Below, piece by piece: positions 19,272 to 27,616 of a stretch of 51,111 nucleotides of DNA. The position numbers and the translations under genes are program-made. The number at the start of each line of letters is the position of its first letter. The stretch's first letter is position 1. Below the pieces are notes generated by a model that had not been told where the DNA came from, did no database searches, and saw only the letters and a list, made by a program, of their open reading frames with translations. Source of the stretch: Saprospiraceae bacterium (GTDB lineage: Bacteria > Bacteroidota > Bacteroidia > Chitinophagales > Saprospiraceae); assembly GCA_020627785.1 (NCBI GenBank), contig JAHDGF010000030.1:1-51111 (forward strand), given 5' to 3'.

Positions 19272-19731
19272 GTAATAAATATACCGCTCCGCTGGAGCGT
19301 TTGGGTTGACAAAGGATAATTAAGAATGATACTTAAAAGCAGACTCCGTCCCTAGCGCAACCTCCATCCCTCCATCCCTCAAATTCGACGAATCCAAGTC
19401 CCTGAAGTGTTTAAAAGAATATATTCAAAATCCAAAGCCCAATTCTGTTTAAAGAAGGGGATTGACATAATAAATCAAACTAAAAAGCAGACTCCGTCCC
19501 TAGAGCAACCTTAATCCCTCCATCCCTTCATTCGACGCATCCTAGTCCCTGAAGTGTTTAAAAGAATATATTCAAAATCCAAAGCCAATTCTGTTTAAAG
19601 AAGGGGGTTGACATAATAAATATTACTAAAAAAGCAGCCTCCGTCCCTAGAGCAACCTTAATCCCTCCATCCTTTCATTCGACGCATCCTAGTCCCAAAA
19701 GTGTTTAAAAGAATATATTCAAAATCCATAC
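19272..19731. repeat. Related repeat array, about 148 bp per unit (block 2)
   Basis: One GC-rich palindrome (CGCTCCGCTGGAGCG, 19285-19299) is followed by three copies of the pyrimidine-rich segment of block 1. AGCAGACTCCG or AGCAGCCTCCG starts at 19338, 19486 and 19633, giving a period of 147-148 bases. The palindrome is missing from the second and third units, which explains the shorter period. The array lies 34 bases after the T9SS/PKD gene and ends about 100 bases before the metal-linked operon. Confidence 0.9.
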
Positions 19732-19813
19732 TCCAATCAGTCGCCCATAAACTTTTGACCTCATTTAACACAGAATTAAGCCTCATTGGAACTCCACAAT
19801 GAAATATTTGTTA

Positions 19814-19821
19814 TAATTTTG
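19814..19821 (+). promoter_or_regulatory. Possible -7 box of the metal-linked operon
   Basis: TAATTTTG matches TAnnTTTG and ends eight bases before the ATG of the first gene, suggesting a very short leader. No well-placed -33 TTG was found. Confidence 0.35.
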
Positions 19822-19829
19822 TAGGGCTA

Positions 19830-20282
19830 ATGGTACGATTTAAGACATATCGAATATTCGCCATCTTCATGGCTATGCTTTTAATGGTTAACACCTCTGG
19901 GTTGACCATGGATATGCATTTCTGTCAGGGAGACCTTAAGCGCGTTAATTTCATCGGTAAGGCCAAAAGCTGTGCTGAGGTATTAGCCTGCCTAAAGAAA
20001 TGTGGCAAAGAACTTCCAGCCTGTCACAAAAATGCCATGGCAGATAAGTCATCGGATGGACATGATGATTGCTGTGATAATGATCAGGTGAAGTTGGACA
20101 TGGACTATGATTCTAGTCTGGCGTACACCACTGAATTTAATCAGAGTAATTTTGATCTTTTTATTCCGAAGCTAAGCGTCCATGAGACCCCTAGCCGGGA
20201 TAATTTTACATTGGCTTATTTACCGATTCCACCATTGATTCAGCGGAATATTTTCGCTGTATTACAAACCTTCCTTTTATAG
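19830..20282 (+). CDS. HYC_CC_PP family exported Cys-rich protein
   Basis: A 150-residue exported protein with an N-terminal hydrophobic segment. It carries the three marks for which the family is named: a MHFC motif near residue 30 (HFC in place of HYC), a CC pair in DDCCDN near residue 83, and a PP pair in IPPLIQRN near the C-terminus. It holds several further Cys and His residues (CAEVLACLKKCG, CHKN). The family occurs in Bacteroidota near metal transport genes. A role in binding or relaying copper or another soft metal in the periplasm is inferred from Cys/His content and from the HMA-domain protein in the same operon. Confidence 0.78.
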   Translation: MVRFKTYRIFAIFMAMLLMVNTSGLTMDMHFCQGDLKRVNFIGKAKSCAEVLACLKKCGKELPACHKNAMADKSSDGHDDCCDNDQVKLDMDYDSSLAYTTEFNQSNFDLFIPKLSVHETPSRDNFTLAYLPIPPLIQRNIFAVLQTFLL

Positions 20283-20339
20283 AATTGAATCTTGCATTTG
20301 CCCGAAAGGGCCCAATTACTCACAAGATTTAATGAAACT

Positions 20340-21122
20340 ATGAAATATATTAAATGGCTGGCCCTGGGTCTGGCTTTGTTTACACTAAATAATTTATTCG
20401 CTCAAGGTCCTCCAATTATCGGAGATAAGCCGATCATGTTGGGAGGCGGGACCAAGTTGGTCAAGACTTTAACGGAGCATCGTCGGACTGAGGCTGGTAA
20501 CTTTACTAGAATACCCGTGATATTCCACTACCTACCTTCCTCTAATTCGTTGATCGGAGTTCATGTACCTTTCGTTAGTTATCAGTTTGATGATGAAATG
20601 ATTGACAGTGGAATGAGCCTTGGAGACATTCAGATTTTGGGGAAGTACCAGTTTTTTAGAAAGGATGCGATGGGGAAATCTTTCCGCTTGGTTGCAAAGG
20701 TTCTACAAACTTTAGGGACCGGAGATGAGACCATTCAGGTGCATGAAATAATGAGTGGTAAAGCGGAAACTTATCTAGGCTTCGTAGCAGGATATGAATC
20801 CCTTAGATATGGAATTTCTAATGAATTAGGTCTAGGGATCAATAGCTTCCAACAAGACCAAGAGCTGCGTTATAAATTAGGTTTTGGCCTACCTTTGAAA
20901 AAGCAGGTTTATCCGGTCGATCAGGTTAATCTATATTTTGAATATCAGACCAGTTGGTTCTTGCAGTCTGAAGAATTTATGATGTTATATGCGCAAGGCA
21001 TACAATACGCCAAAGGACAATTGACTTATGAACTTTCTGTGCAAGCACCACTCATTCAAAAAGTGGCTGATTTTAGAGAAAGAAACATGAGTGTATTTAT
21101 AGGAACTAGATTTGCATTTTAA
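20340..21122 (+). CDS. Outer membrane protein in metal-linked operon
   Basis: A 260-residue exported protein with a signal peptide (MKYIKWLALGLALFTLNNLFAQ). The mature part is beta-rich with alternating strands and an aromatic last residue (FIGTRFAF), as for an outer-membrane barrel. It resembles the transporter-type barrel proteins found beside metal genes in this phylum, but I cannot name a family. A TTG at 20292 would give a longer frame, but the ATG at 20340 begins directly with the signal peptide. It lies between the HYC_CC_PP gene (57 bases) and the HMA protein gene (17 bases), so co-transcription is likely. Confidence 0.65.
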   Translation: MKYIKWLALGLALFTLNNLFAQGPPIIGDKPIMLGGGTKLVKTLTEHRRTEAGNFTRIPVIFHYLPSSNSLIGVHVPFVSYQFDDEMIDSGMSLGDIQILGKYQFFRKDAMGKSFRLVAKVLQTLGTGDETIQVHEIMSGKAETYLGFVAGYESLRYGISNELGLGINSFQQDQELRYKLGFGLPLKKQVYPVDQVNLYFEYQTSWFLQSEEFMMLYAQGIQYAKGQLTYELSVQAPLIQKVADFRERNMSVFIGTRFAF

Positions 21123-21139
21123 AAATTAAATTAAGAATT

Positions 21140-21772
21140 ATGAAAATGATATATAAAATACTTGCTATTAGCTTTTTGCTAGGCATGGGACTTACGAGCC
21201 AAGCTCAATCCGATAGAGATCAAATGGAAGTCCAGGTGGATGGTTTGGGCTGTCCTTTTTGTGCCTATGGTTTAGAGAAAAAATTTAAGGAATTTAAAGG
21301 TATCAAGAATGTAAAGATTGATATGGAGACGGGAATTTTTACCTTTTCATATCCTGCCTCTAAAGAGTTAACCTTGAAGCAGATTGAGGATCAGGTGGAT
21401 AATGCAGGGTACACCGCGGTTACCACTAAAATTACTCGGACGGATGGAACCGTGGAAGAATCTAAGGCCATCGGAACGGTACTTACGGATGAATCTGTCG
21501 TTATAGAACAGAGCTTTTTTGTCGCCGGAAATTGTGGGATGTGCAAGGCGCGAATAGAAAAGGCGGCGAAGAAAATTCTTGGAGTGGTTGATGCTGAATG
21601 GGATCAAGATACCAAGGAAATAACCGTTAGTTTTGATACGGCGCAGACGACCATTGGTGACATTGAAGCAAACATTGTTACGGCAGGTCACGATACGAAA
21701 AAGACAAGTGCGGATGATGCAGTTTATGAGGATCTGCCGGGCTGTTGTAAATATGATCGAGTTAATAATTAA
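21140..21772 (+). CDS. Exported protein with two heavy-metal-associated (HMA) domains
   Basis: A 210-residue protein with a signal peptide (about 1-22, ending SQAQ) and two HMA ferredoxin-like domains. The first has the metal loop GLGCPFC (about residues 35-41) and the second GNCGMC (about 131-136), each followed by a helix and beta strands typical of copper or mercury chaperone domains. The C-terminus has a further CC pair (GCCKYDR). Being exported, it would bind soft metal in the periplasm, handing it to or from the outer membrane protein of this operon. It begins 17 bases after the barrel gene and the NHL gene starts two bases after its stop, so translation is probably coupled. Confidence 0.85.
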   Translation: MKMIYKILAISFLLGMGLTSQAQSDRDQMEVQVDGLGCPFCAYGLEKKFKEFKGIKNVKIDMETGIFTFSYPASKELTLKQIEDQVDNAGYTAVTTKITRTDGTVEESKAIGTVLTDESVVIEQSFFVAGNCGMCKARIEKAAKKILGVVDAEWDQDTKEITVSFDTAQTTIGDIEANIVTAGHDTKKTSADDAVYEDLPGCCKYDRVNN

Positions 21773-21774
21773 GC

Positions 21775-22593
21775 ATGAATATTAAAAACATTATAGGTCT
21801 TTTGTGTCTTTCACTTTTTGCTTTTTCATGTGCAGTGGATAAGAGCCCGCAGTGGGTGCAGACAGAAACCATTGAGCTCGATAGCATCAAGCCGATTGGG
21901 ATAACAGAGATGAATGAATTTCTATGGTTGACCGATGGAGATAACAATCAATTGGTCCAGATGGATTCTACGGGTAAGGTAGTAAGGATTCATGAGAATT
22001 TTGATCGTCCGATGCATTTGAGTAATGATGGTGAAAATCTTTTGATTCCAGAATATGGAAAAGATCGGATCACCATCATGGAAAGAGATGCACGTGATTC
22101 TGTGTCAATGGTTGATTCATTAGATGCTCCGGCAGGTGTAGATTTTTATGCAGGGAAATATGCGATTGCAGATTTCTACAATCATCGGGTGCTTTATGGC
22201 GCAGACGACCAATGGGTTAATTTTGGGGGAGAGGGGAAGGAGCCTGGTCAGATGTATTATCCGACGGATGTGCAGATTGTCAATGATTCCATATATGTAG
22301 CGGATGCTTACAATAATCGCATTCAAGTGTATGACGCTCAAGGCAAATATTTATTTCAATTTGGTAAAGAAGAAAAAATGAATGCCGCAACTGGTCTACA
22401 CGTAAGCGGTGAACAGGTCTTTGTTACAGACTTTGAAAACAATCGAGTGGTTGTTTATGATAAGAAGGGAACGCTGCAACAGATCATATCAGAAAATCTA
22501 GGGAAGCCTACGGATCTCATTGTATCAGACGGTATTCTGTATGTGACAAATTATAAGTCAAAAAACATTGTGACTTATAAGCTTGGGGAGTAG
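21775..22593 (+). CDS. NHL-repeat lipoprotein
   Basis: A 272-residue lipoprotein (lipobox FAFSC, Cys19) followed by a beta-propeller of the NHL type. Blades are marked by repeats such as YPTDVQIVNDSIYVADAYNN, then FVTDFENNRVVVYD and KPTDLIVSDGILYVTNY. The fold normally mediates binding rather than catalysis. It closes the operon with the HYC_CC_PP, barrel and HMA proteins, the start being two bases past the HMA stop codon. Its role in metal handling is inferred only from this position. A strong terminator shared with the convergent esterase gene follows. Confidence 0.82.
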   Translation: MNIKNIIGLLCLSLFAFSCAVDKSPQWVQTETIELDSIKPIGITEMNEFLWLTDGDNNQLVQMDSTGKVVRIHENFDRPMHLSNDGENLLIPEYGKDRITIMERDARDSVSMVDSLDAPAGVDFYAGKYAIADFYNHRVLYGADDQWVNFGGEGKEPGQMYYPTDVQIVNDSIYVADAYNNRIQVYDAQGKYLFQFGKEEKMNAATGLHVSGEQVFVTDFENNRVVVYDKKGTLQQIISENLGKPTDLIVSDGILYVTNYKSKNIVTYKLGE

Positions 22594-22620
22594 GATAAGT
22601 TCTTTAAGAAAGACTATTAA

Positions 22621-22676
22621 TCTTTAAGCAAGAAGAATAGACAATTTTGTCTATTCTTCTTGCTTAAAGATTTTTT
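22621..22676. terminator. Bidirectional terminator between convergent genes, overlapping the esterase 3' end
   Basis: A near-perfect palindrome: arms 22621-22642 and 22649-22670 pair over 22 bases around a short T-rich loop, followed by six T. The right arm is the last codons and stop of the minus-strand esterase gene, so the terminator is partly coding. It serves the NHL operon on the plus strand and, with the A/T-rich other side, the esterase on the minus strand. Confidence 0.9.
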
Positions 22677-23478
22677 CAAAAGCATCATACACCGCTAGAT
22701 GCAATGCATCTCCATGGTTTTGCTTTTCAAAAAATTCATAGTATAACTTGGTATTTTTTCTTTCCTCTGCTTCTAATTTTTGATGTAGCTCCTTTGCTAA
22801 ACGCTCCATAATTTTTCCCTCCTTGCCGACGGCCACATAAACGGACTTTTCTGTGCTGTAGTTGGTTGGCGTAAATTTCAAGAGGGATTCATCATCCCAC
22901 CAGAGACTTGGACTAACGATGATGTAATGATCAAAGAGATTAGGTTTCTTGAATAAAACTTCGGTAGCTAACAACCCACCCAGCGATTGTCCAATCAAAG
23001 TTTTCACCTCAGATGCTTTATAGTTGGCTTCAATGAATGGTTGTAATTCACTTTCAATAAAGTTGATGAATTTTTCAGAACTGCCGGTGGTCGGAAAATC
23101 TTCCTTGTCTTTTTTATTGTTTGTCGGAAAAGTGAAGTCTCGTTTTCTGTCAACATTGCCAATACCGACAACGATCGATTCAGGAATCATATTAATCCAC
23201 GAGAACGAGCCAAACTGCACCAGGCCAGCGATATGAATAAAGTCTTCATCCATCGAACCATCTAGAAGATATATTATAGGATATAATTTTAAGGAGTCTT
23301 TTGAATAGCCTTGTGGCAGATAAATATTTAAGGTCCGCTTTTCTTCTAGAACTTTTGATTCTAATTCTATTTGCTCTCCGATGGATAGTGGACTAGCAAC
23401 ACTATTTAGATTGATGTCTTGCGCTGAGGTAAAATGGTAGGTGAGTAGAGTTAGGAGGATTATTGAGAGTCTTATCAT
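22651..23478 (-). CDS. Exported alpha/beta-hydrolase of the esterase D / IroE type
   Basis: A 275-residue alpha/beta hydrolase with a signal peptide (about 1-19, ending TSAQ). The family is the putative esterase group (Pfam PF00756). The nucleophile elbow is GQSLGG near residue 165, and LNIYLPQGY and YPIIYLLDGS are the usual N-terminal strands. An acidic residue and a His are expected after the Ser (NHGDA near residue 255 provides the likely catalytic His). Substrate could be a siderophore ester, an acylated sugar or a simple ester. It is a single gene whose last codons form half of the terminator. Confidence 0.85.
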   Translation of the reverse strand: MIRLSIILLTLLTYHFTSAQDINLNSVASPLSIGEQIELESKVLEEKRTLNIYLPQGYSKDSLKLYPIIYLLDGSMDEDFIHIAGLVQFGSFSWINMIPESIVVGIGNVDRKRDFTFPTNNKKDKEDFPTTGSSEKFINFIESELQPFIEANYKASEVKTLIGQSLGGLLATEVLFKKPNLFDHYIIVSPSLWWDDESLLKFTPTNYSTEKSVYVAVGKEGKIMERLAKELHQKLEAEERKNTKLYYEFFEKQNHGDALHLAVYDAFEKIFKQEE

Positions 23479-23576
23479 TAATTTGGTTATTTATTGAGTG
23501 AGGATTTTGAGAAGTGGAAAGATATAATTTTGGTTATAGATCCTGAAATAAAATTTGAGCGTGTCGAGAAGGTTGA

Positions 23577-24452
23577 TTAATCTTTAAACCTCTTCAACTG
23601 GTCAGGACTAAAATCCCATTGAGGGCTCGTAATGTCTTTGCCTGGCAGCAATTCATACCAAGGGGACAATTCTGAATTTTCACGGTTGATTAGAATCTGT
23701 GCTTCTTGAGCTGGCATGTAGCTTTGAGCCATTAAAAAAATCTTCTGTCCGGTCGACTCATTGATGGCCATGTCCATAATGACAACGGCGTGACCAGGAA
23801 AACCGCCTTTGATTAATACATCTCCAATCTTCATTTGCGAAAGCGGAACAGAAATTAATTCCTTCTCGAGAGATGCGGTGCCGGCATACATAAATATCAA
23901 TTCCATATACTGCCAAAAATCTTCATAGGTGTTCGAAGGATTGGATTGATTGTCCCAGTAGGTTTTATTTCCTTCCACAATCATCCGCCGCCCCTTCATC
24001 CATTCCGAATAGTCTACTCTGAATCCGTTGGTCAAATTAAAATGTATTTTATCGTATTGTTTTGACTGCCATAAATATTCTGCCTTCAATCGCATGATCG
24101 CATCTGCACACTGATGCAAATCTTCATGACCAATGTCAAGATCTATGACAGCCATGTAAATTCCTTCACTCGGCTTAATGTCTCCATTGTAGTATCTTGC
24201 TTTTGATCCTTCTGGTTTTAATGGAATGGTGCGAAGGTAATGTGCATAGGAAGATTCCGTAATCGGCAATCTTTTAAATCCTAGCGGTGTTTCTATCCGG
24301 TCACTAAGTTTGTTTGTTTTACTCTTAGTAGGGACTTCAATTTTTTCTTCAGTTGGGGTAGAAGTAATTTTAGAATTAGCGGCTGGTGGTTGGCAACTGA
24401 TGATTGGAAGGAAGAAAAGGTAGACTAGTAAGTTTTTTATAAAACAATTCAC
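23577..24452 (-). CDS. DUF4846 lipoprotein
   Basis: A 291-residue lipoprotein (signal MNCFIKNLLVYLFFLPIISC, Cys20). The segment from about residue 55 (GFKRLPITESSYAHYLRTI) to the end matches the DUF4846 family I know from Bacteroidota. Conserved blocks include YNGDI, CADAIMRLKAEYLW, and IGDVLIKGGFPGHAVVIMD, the last resembling a papain-like His-containing strand, so a hydrolase fold is possible but unproved. It is a stand-alone gene divergent from the following T9SS gene. The dispersed 14-bp motif lies inside the IGDVL region, at 23832-23845. Confidence 0.8.
   Translation of the reverse strand: MNCFIKNLLVYLFFLPIISCQPPAANSKITSTPTEEKIEVPTKSKTNKLSDRIETPLGFKRLPITESSYAHYLRTIPLKPEGSKARYYNGDIKPSEGIYMAVIDLDIGHEDLHQCADAIMRLKAEYLWQSKQYDKIHFNLTNGFRVDYSEWMKGRRMIVEGNKTYWDNQSNPSNTYEDFWQYMELIFMYAGTASLEKELISVPLSQMKIGDVLIKGGFPGHAVVIMDMAINESTGQKIFLMAQSYMPAQEAQILINRENSELSPWYELLPGKDITSPQWDFSPDQLKRFKD
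23832..23845 (+). repeat. Dispersed 14-bp motif CATTTGCGAAAGCG, copy 4 (inside a CDS)
   Basis: Exact copy antisense within the DUF4846 gene, where it encodes Pro-Leu-Ser-Gln-Met. Its flank (TT before, GAAC after) is shared with the copy at 43643. Confidence 0.85.
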
Positions 24453-24561
24453 ATTAATAATTTCAGTTTGTCGCTAAATTGATTTATAAAATCATTTAGA
24501 AGTTCAACGTTCATAATTATTGTTTATTTTAGGGTATTGATGATTTCTTAAAATAAATGTC

Positions 24562-25344
24562 ATGAAAAATCAACTTCCATTCCTCCTTCTATTTTTCACT
24601 TTTGTTTATAATATTTCTTTCGCTTGTTCTTTTAAGCAGGAACCTTTTTGTGTTACGCTGGATAAAAGAGTAGATGACTTGGTAGTTGCCGGAATTATTT
24701 CTGCAGTTGATAACGACGGCATAAATTTAGAAGTGTTAGAAATTTTAAGAGGGGAGGAGGACCGCACCAATATTCGAATTTGGGATGGGACTGATTTTGA
24801 TTGTAATGGTTTATTCTCGATGGCTGCAGCCGATCTTGGAAATATAAGTGATACCATTGTGATTATTTTACCCCTGATAGATTCCTTAGAAAATTCTTGG
24901 GAAGTTATTGGTGATTATCGCAGACCCGACCCTTATGTTACGGCAACTTCATTATTTGTTCAAGATGGAAATGTAAATGGATTTATCTGGGGCTTGTTGG
25001 GAGGAGATGAAAACTTATTCATTTTCCCTTACGATAAGTTTGTTGCAAATTTTTTAGAGACTTCAGATTGTTCCATCACTCTGGATACAGAAGAAATTTT
25101 CCAACTTGGAAATATTACAGTGACAAATCCTATGAGGGATCGGATCAGTTTGCACTCAACGGAGAAATTTCGGATGGCTGATTTACATTTGGTGGATTTG
25201 CAAGGTCAAGTGCATTTAAGTGCCCAGGTTAATCAGAGTTATTATTGGCAGGAAAACACAGATCAACTTCCTTCTGGCGTTTACTTTCTAAGAGTGCAGG
25301 AAGCTAATTATCCGCCTAGGGTTTTTAAGTTGATTAAGCCTTAG
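24562..25344 (+). CDS. Small T9SS-secreted protein
   Basis: A 260-residue exported protein. A signal peptide (about 1-21, ending ISFA) is followed by a Cys-containing beta-rich region (about 22-175). The last 75 residues have the features of a type A T9SS sorting domain (LHLVDLQGQVHLSAQV, then LPSGVYFLRVQ), although the usual YPNP is replaced by VTNPMRD. The middle region (CSFKQEPFCVTLDKRVDDLV, VLEILRGEED) resembles small exported proteins of unknown role in this phylum. It is divergent from the DUF4846 gene. Confidence 0.75.
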   Translation: MKNQLPFLLLFFTFVYNISFACSFKQEPFCVTLDKRVDDLVVAGIISAVDNDGINLEVLEILRGEEDRTNIRIWDGTDFDCNGLFSMAAADLGNISDTIVIILPLIDSLENSWEVIGDYRRPDPYVTATSLFVQDGNVNGFIWGLLGGDENLFIFPYDKFVANFLETSDCSITLDTEEIFQLGNITVTNPMRDRISLHSTEKFRMADLHLVDLQGQVHLSAQVNQSYYWQENTDQLPSGVYFLRVQEANYPPRVFKLIKP

Positions 25345-25478
25345 TTTCTTTGAAATCACAGACAATAAAGTAAAATGTAGTTGTCCATTAAACTTAAAAA
25401 TTGAATGTTTTTTATTGTTGACTTTCGTCAAATGTGTGATGGGTAGTAAGCGTCATATCTGTATCTTGTGGCAGAATT

Positions 25479-27059
25479 ATGATGAAGGAATTAAAAATTA
25501 GAGATCGATTCAATGTCGAATTGCCAGCAGATAATAGCACCATCAATCAATCACGACAAGTTTTTGATGCATGCTTTTCTTTTGTAACACCTAAGATTCC
25601 TAGTAAGCCCTTGCTGATACATGCCTCAAGTGAGACTGCAGATTTATTAGGTCTTACCAATGAGGATGTGAATTCTGAATCTTTTGTGAATGTTTTCTCT
25701 GGAAAGGAATTGCTCGATGGAAGTAAGCCTTATGCGATGTGTTATGGTGGTCATCAATTTGGTCATTGGGCAGGTCAGTTAGGCGATGGTCGAGCGATTA
25801 ATTTAGCAGAGGTCGAGCATAATAACAAAATTTGGGCCTTGCAACTGAAGGGAGCAGGGCGGACTCCATATTCTCGGACGGCAGATGGACTGGCAGTTTT
25901 GCGTTCGTCGATTCGTGAGCATTTATGCAGTGAGGCAATGTTTCACTTGGGTGTGCCGACGACTCGGTCGCTTTCACTTATTCTGTCGGGTGATCAGGTG
26001 ATGCGAGACATGATGTACGATGGGAATGCTGCCTATGAGAAGGGTGCCATTGTCTGTCGGGTTGCTCCTTCCTTTATCCGCTTCGGTAATTTTGAAATTT
26101 TCGCCAGTAGGGAAGATTTAAAATCATTAAAGGCACTCACAGATTTTACCATTCGACATTTCCATCCTAAAATCAAATCTGAAGGGAAGCAGAAATATAT
26201 TGATCTCTTTCAAACCGTCGCTAAAAAGACTATGGAGATGGTCGTACATTGGCAAAGAGTTGGTTTTGTGCACGGAGTCATGAATACGGACAATCTATCC
26301 ATTTTAGGATTAACTATTGATTATGGTCCCTACGGATGGCTAGAAGGCTACGACCATAACTGGACACCCAATACCACCGATCGACAAAATCGAAGATATA
26401 GATATGGTTTTCAGTCTCGGGTTGCCTTATGGAACCTAGTCCGACTTGCCAATGCACTCTATCCATTGGTTGAAGAAACAGATCCGTTTGAAAATGTGCT
26501 CGATCAGGTACAGACTTGGTTTTTTCAAGCGTATTTAAAAATGATGCATGATAAATTGGGTCTGGCAAAAGTGAGCGCTGAGAATCGGGGAATGGTGCTG
26601 GCATTGGAAGCGGTGTTGCAAAAGAGTGAAACAGACATGACCATATTTTTTAGGAGGCTTGCTGATTTCTCTAAGGATACAGATGTGAAGGATGGAGATA
26701 AGTTTTTGGATGTGGTGCGTGATGCATTTTATCAGCCTCAAGAAATCACTGGTGAAATTTTAGATGAATGGAGATCTTGGTTTGTGAGCTATCAACAACT
26801 TCTGTTGAGTGAAGAAAGAGATGATACTGCAAGAGCAGAGGCCATGAACGTAAGCAACCCGAAATATGTCCTGAGAAATTATATGGCCCAACTAGCCATT
26901 GATGCTGCAGATAATGGTGATTATTCAATTGTTGATGAGTTGTATGCCTTATTGAAAAATCCATACAGTACACAGCCAGAGATGGAAAAGTGGTTTGTGA
27001 AGCGACCGGAGTGGGCGAGGCACAAAGTAGGTTGTTCTATGTTGTCTTGTAGTTCATAA
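25479..27059 (+). CDS. selO: Protein adenylyltransferase SelO (YdiU/UPF0061)
   Basis: A 526-residue member of the SelO pseudokinase family, which transfers AMP from ATP to Ser/Thr/Tyr of target proteins (redox-related enzymes in known cases). The family blocks GGHQFGHWAGQLGDGRA (nucleotide loop), LKGAGRTPYSRTADG, VLRSSIREHLCSEAM and MNTDNLSILGLTIDYGP (Asn and Asp metal-binding residues) are all intact. The C-terminus ends SCSS, where vertebrate SelO has selenocysteine, so the bacterium uses Cys. Two consecutive ATG codons (25479 and 25482) are possible starts. The DUF6660-like gene follows closely but has its own likely promoter. Confidence 0.95.
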   Translation: MMKELKIRDRFNVELPADNSTINQSRQVFDACFSFVTPKIPSKPLLIHASSETADLLGLTNEDVNSESFVNVFSGKELLDGSKPYAMCYGGHQFGHWAGQLGDGRAINLAEVEHNNKIWALQLKGAGRTPYSRTADGLAVLRSSIREHLCSEAMFHLGVPTTRSLSLILSGDQVMRDMMYDGNAAYEKGAIVCRVAPSFIRFGNFEIFASREDLKSLKALTDFTIRHFHPKIKSEGKQKYIDLFQTVAKKTMEMVVHWQRVGFVHGVMNTDNLSILGLTIDYGPYGWLEGYDHNWTPNTTDRQNRRYRYGFQSRVALWNLVRLANALYPLVEETDPFENVLDQVQTWFFQAYLKMMHDKLGLAKVSAENRGMVLALEAVLQKSETDMTIFFRRLADFSKDTDVKDGDKFLDVVRDAFYQPQEITGEILDEWRSWFVSYQQLLLSEERDDTARAEAMNVSNPKYVLRNYMAQLAIDAADNGDYSIVDELYALLKNPYSTQPEMEKWFVKRPEWARHKVGCSMLSCSS

Positions 27060-27117
27060 ACAATGCTAGAATTCGATATGAATAACTTGTTGCAACACAG
27101 TTGCGGTAGGTTTTTAT

Positions 27118-27125
27118 TATCTTTG
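27118..27125 (+). promoter_or_regulatory. Possible -7 box for the metal-efflux operon, leaderless GTG start
   Basis: TATCTTTG matches the Bacteroidota box and ends six bases before the GTG at 27132, the likely start of the DUF6660-like protein. The -33 element is not well placed, so support is moderate. Confidence 0.45.
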
Positions 27126-27131
27126 CGGTGC

Positions 27132-27464
27132 GTGAAATTATTATCCTTAATATTATCTATATATATGTTGGCGCTTTCATTGGCACCATGCACTGATGGT
27201 CTACAACATGAACATCAAACTAATTCATGCAATAACGAAGTATTAGTTGATCATCATAATCATGCTGATAACAATAATGAACATCAAGATACATGCCCAC
27301 CATTTTGTGTTTGTGTTTGTTGTGGTTCTATTGTTGTAACTCCTAGTCAAATATATTTAAAGGAAAATTCTAATGAAATATTCCTTCAGAGTTTGCAAGG
27401 ATATTTATCAATTTATTCCTTCCAGTATAATACAAATGTGTGGCATCCTCCAGCCATAAGTTAA
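27132..27464 (+). CDS. DUF6660-like exported His/Cys-rich protein
   Basis: About 110 residues when started at GTG 27132 (MKLLSLILSIYMLALSLAPC follows). The frame is open further up to 27063, but only the GTG start places a signal-peptide-like segment at the N-terminus. The mature part is rich in His and Asn (VDHHNHADNNNEHQD), then has a Cys cluster CPPFCVCVCCG. This is the form of the small proteins that precede CusA/CzcA genes in Bacteroidota (DUF6660), probably periplasmic metal-binding or regulatory. The efflux gene lies 152 bases downstream on the same strand. The metal is unknown. Confidence 0.72.
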   Translation: MKLLSLILSIYMLALSLAPCTDGLQHEHQTNSCNNEVLVDHHNHADNNNEHQDTCPPFCVCVCCGSIVVTPSQIYLKENSNEIFLQSLQGYLSIYSFQYNTNVWHPPAIS

Positions 27465-27616
27465 GCCATTTTTATAGGGATATCTATGTCCCTATCAATA
27501 ATATTTAGGTTTAATTTTATATAGAAGTTCGCATTTAGTTTCTTGGTAAGTAAAGACCGATGCAGTTAAAGCATGTCTTTCTCTGAGTACACGTTGACTT
27601 CATAAATCCATTATTA

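Noticed and set aside
2461..19731. Repeat arrays considered as CRISPR.
   Set aside because: Units are 148-248 bp, continuous and without unique spacers; no cas genes nearby.
20292..20339. Upstream TTG start for the outer membrane protein of the metal operon.
   Set aside because: It would put 16 charged residues before the signal peptide; the ATG at 20340 begins it directly.
27063..27131. ATG start at 27063 for the DUF6660-like gene.
   Set aside because: It would precede the signal-like segment with 23 non-hydrophobic residues and lie before the -7-like box; GTG at 27132 is preferred.
27474..27495. Hairpin ATAGGGA/TCCCTAT after the DUF6660-like gene.
   Set aside because: Seven-bp stem with no T-run; a terminator here would cut off the efflux operon. 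It might be an mRNA processing or attenuation site, but support is too weak.
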